Assembly (NCBI GenBank): GCA_947447835.1
Contig: CANFLP010000099.1
Span: 1 to 6,152, forward strand
Source of the DNA: Bacteroidota bacterium
GTDB taxonomy: Bacteria > Bacteroidota > Bacteroidia > Chitinophagales > Chitinophagaceae
DNA: 6,152 bases
Direction of reading: 5' to 3'
Both the position numbers and the translations under genes were made by a program. Numbering within the stretch: position 1 is the stretch's first letter; every line of letters starts with the position of its first letter. The notes beneath the pieces are model-generated. The model had not been told where the DNA came from and did no database searches. It saw nothing but the letters and a program-made list of their open reading frames with translations. This document shows positions 4,265-6,152 of the stretch, one piece after another.

Positions 4265-6152
4265 ATGCATTTTGAGGCTGGCCCATTATTAAAGACTATT
4301 GACTCACCTGATGACCTGAAAAAACTGTCTAGGGAGAAACTCCATCAGGTTTGTGATGAATTACGTCAATACATTATTGATGTGGTAAGTGTACAAGGTG
4401 GTCATTTTGCATCCAGCCTTGGTGTGGTAGAATTAAGTGTAGCCCTTCACTATGTGTACGATACTCCATATGACCAATTGGTTTGGGACGTAGGACATCA
4501 GGCATATGGACATAAAATTCTGACTGGACGTCGTGACGAGTTTATTACCAATAGAAAATACAACGGATTAAGCGGCTTTCCTAAGCGCTCCGAAAGCCCT
4601 TATGATACTTTTGGCGTTGGTCACTCTTCTACTTCCATTTCTGCAGCTTTGGGCATGTCAATGGCAGCTAAATATAAAGGCGAGAACAGAAAATCAGTTG
4701 CTATTATTGGTGATGGTTCTATGACTGCTGGTATGGCATTTGAAGCAATGAATCATGCGGGCGTGGCAGACAGTGATGTGTTGATTGTTTTGAACGACAA
4801 CTGTATGAGCATTGATCCAAATGTGGGTGCGCTTAAGGAATATTTAACCGACATTAGCACTTCTCCTACTTATAATAAATTTAGAGATGAACTTTGGCAA
4901 CTAATGGGGAAACTCCCTATTGGCAAGCATTTTACAAGAGACATGGCTTCAAAAGTAGAAGCTGGCTTAAAAGGGGTGGTTTCCAAAAGCAGTAATTTAT
5001 TTGAAGCATTACAATTAAGATATTTTGGACCAATTGATGGCCATAACATTACTAAATTGGTTGACACCCTCAAAGATTTACGTGAAATCCCTGGTCCTAA
5101 AATTTTACATATCCTAACCGTAAAAGGCAAGGGTTTTGAACTTGCGGAAAAAGATCAAACCAAATGGCATGCACCAGGTTTGTTTGATAAATTAACAGGT
5201 GAGATTATCAAGAAAAAAATTGAAACCCCTCAACCTCCAAAATACCAAGATGTTTTTGGACATAGCTTGCTTGAACTTGCCGAGCAAAACCCTAATATTA
5301 TGGGGGTTACTCCAGCAATGCCAAGTGGCTCTTCCCTAAAATTTATGATGGATGCAATGCCTCACCGCGCTTTTGACGTGGGCATTTGCGAGCAACACGC
5401 AGTTACCTTAAGCGCAGGCTTAGCAACTCAGGGCATGAAAGTGTTTTGCAATATATATAGTTCTTTTATGCAACGTGCATATGACCAAGTAATACATGAT
5501 GTTGCTTTGCAAAAATTACCTGTTGTATTTTGCTTAGACCGTGCTGGTTTAGTTGGAGAAGATGGTCCTACTCACCACGGCTGTTATGATATTGCATTTT
5601 TTAGATGCATCCCTAATATGATTATTGCTGCGCCAATGAACGAACAAGAATTGCGCAACCTAATGTATACAGCACAATTACCAGAAATACAATTACCAGT
5701 CGTGATTCGTTATCCTCGTGGCGAAGGTGTAATGGTTGATTGGAAAAAACCGTTTGAGAAATTAGAAATTGGTAAGGGAAGAAAATTAAAAGATGGAAAA
5801 GAAATTGCCATACTTTCATTAGGACATCCTGGAAATTTTGCACAAACTGCAATTCGCAATTTAAGAGCAGAAGGAATTGACCCTGCTCACTATGATATTA
5901 GATTTGTAAAACCTTTAGACGAGGAATTATTACATGAAGTATTCCAAAACTATGACAAGATTGTTACGGTTGAAGATGCAACAGTAGTAGGCGGTTTGGG
6001 TTCTGCCATTTTAGAATTCATGAATACCCATGGTTACAAAAGTCAAATTACAATTCTTGGAATCCCAGATGCAATAGTTGAGCACGGTAGCTTAAAAGAA
6101 TTACACCAGGAATGTCATTACGATGCTGCAGCAATAGCAGAAGCAGTAAAAA
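4265..6152 (+). CDS. dxs: 1-deoxy-D-xylulose-5-phosphate synthase, 3' end just outside window
   Basis: DXS condenses pyruvate with glyceraldehyde 3-phosphate to DXP, the thiamine-diphosphate-dependent first step of the MEP isoprenoid pathway, which also feeds thiamine and pyridoxal synthesis. My translation gives 629 codons with no stop, close to the usual full length of about 620-645, so only a few residues should be missing. Motifs are GGHFASSLGVVEL (45-57, His47), WDVGHQAYGHKILTGR (74-89, His79), GVGHSSTSIS (117-126), the TPP/Mg motif GDGSMTAGMAFEAMN (149-163) through NDNCMSIDPN (177-186), YFGPIDGHN (253-261), FDVGICEQHAVT (370-381, catalytic Glu376), DRAGLVGEDGPTHHG (425-439) and IRYPRGEG (481-488). 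All catalytic residues are present. The ATG follows an in-frame TAA at 4250-4252; no Shine-Dalgarno is seen. It is divergent from the kinase operon. Confidence 0.96.
   Translation, partial: MHFEAGPLLKTIDSPDDLKKLSREKLHQVCDELRQYIIDVVSVQGGHFASSLGVVELSVALHYVYDTPYDQLVWDVGHQAYGHKILTGRRDEFITNRKYNGLSGFPKRSESPYDTFGVGHSSTSISAALGMSMAAKYKGENRKSVAIIGDGSMTAGMAFEAMNHAGVADSDVLIVLNDNCMSIDPNVGALKEYLTDISTSPTYNKFRDELWQLMGKLPIGKHFTRDMASKVEAGLKGVVSKSSNLFEALQLRYFGPIDGHNITKLVDTLKDLREIPGPKILHILTVKGKGFELAEKDQTKWHAPGLFDKLTGEIIKKKIETPQPPKYQDVFGHSLLELAEQNPNIMGVTPAMPSGSSLKFMMDAMPHRAFDVGICEQHAVTLSAGLATQGMKVFCNIYSSFMQRAYDQVIHDVALQKLPVVFCLDRAGLVGEDGPTHHGCYDIAFFRCIPNMIIAAPMNEQELRNLMYTAQLPEIQLPVVIRYPRGEGVMVDWKKPFEKLEIGKGRKLKDGKEIAILSLGHPGNFAQTAIRNLRAEGIDPAHYDIRFVKPLDEELLHEVFQNYDKIVTVEDATVVGGLGSAILEFMNTHGYKSQITILGIPDAIVEHGSLKELHQECHYDAAAIAEAVK

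Noticed and set aside
4870..5130. 86-codon minus-strand open frame
   Set aside because: It is antisense to conserved DXS coding sequence and has no family resemblance.
5622..5852. 76-codon minus-strand open frame with hydrophobic stretches
   Set aside because: It is antisense to the C-terminal half of dxs; the hydrophobicity reflects reverse-complemented AT-rich codons.

Overview
This window looks like ordinary chromosomal sequence from a member of the Bacteroidota, probably near Chitinophagales/Sphingobacteriia (genus not determinable). Four things point there. The DNA is AT-rich and uses the standard code. Most genes have no clear Shine-Dalgarno sequence. TAnnTTTG-type -7 promoter elements lie ahead of several genes. 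The gene set also fits: a bacterial geranylgeranylglyceryl phosphate synthase, a LytS/LytTR two-component pair with the usual Bacteroidota architecture, and a DXS with the NDNCMSIDPN signature. There are no mobile elements, tRNA or rRNA genes, CRISPR arrays or phage genes.

Layout, left to right. (1) 1-1152, minus: the N-terminal 384 codons of a cobalamin-dependent (class II) ribonucleotide reductase, nrdJ, cut by the left edge. (2) 1153-1472: a 320-bp non-coding region between divergent genes. It holds a perfect DnaA-box 9-mer inside a near-perfect 18-bp palindrome, a 7-bp inverted repeat, a tandem 7-mer next to the nrdJ start, and an A9/T8 homopolymer pair. (3) 1473-2222, plus: a GGGP synthase (PcrB/GGGPS family). 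(4) 2250-2990 and 3010-4113 (possibly to 4179), minus: a LytTR response regulator and its upstream LytS-type sensor kinase, an operon with a 19-bp gap. The regulator converges on the GGGPS gene with only 27 bp between stops. (5) 4265-6152, plus: dxs, 629 codons with the stop just beyond the right edge, divergent from the kinase.

How the genes relate. DXS makes 1-deoxy-D-xylulose 5-phosphate, the entry to the MEP isoprenoid pathway. GGGPS joins a long polyprenyl diphosphate to glycerol-1-phosphate. The window therefore holds the entry step of isoprenoid synthesis and a branch step, with a membrane-sensing two-component system between them. A regulatory link is only an inference from position. 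nrdJ supplies deoxyribonucleotides and is metabolically unrelated.

No undescribed multi-gene system is visible. The most notable signal is the structured nrdJ/GGGPS intergenic region, where a perfect DnaA box upstream of a ribonucleotide reductase gene recalls DnaA control of nrdAB in E. coli.
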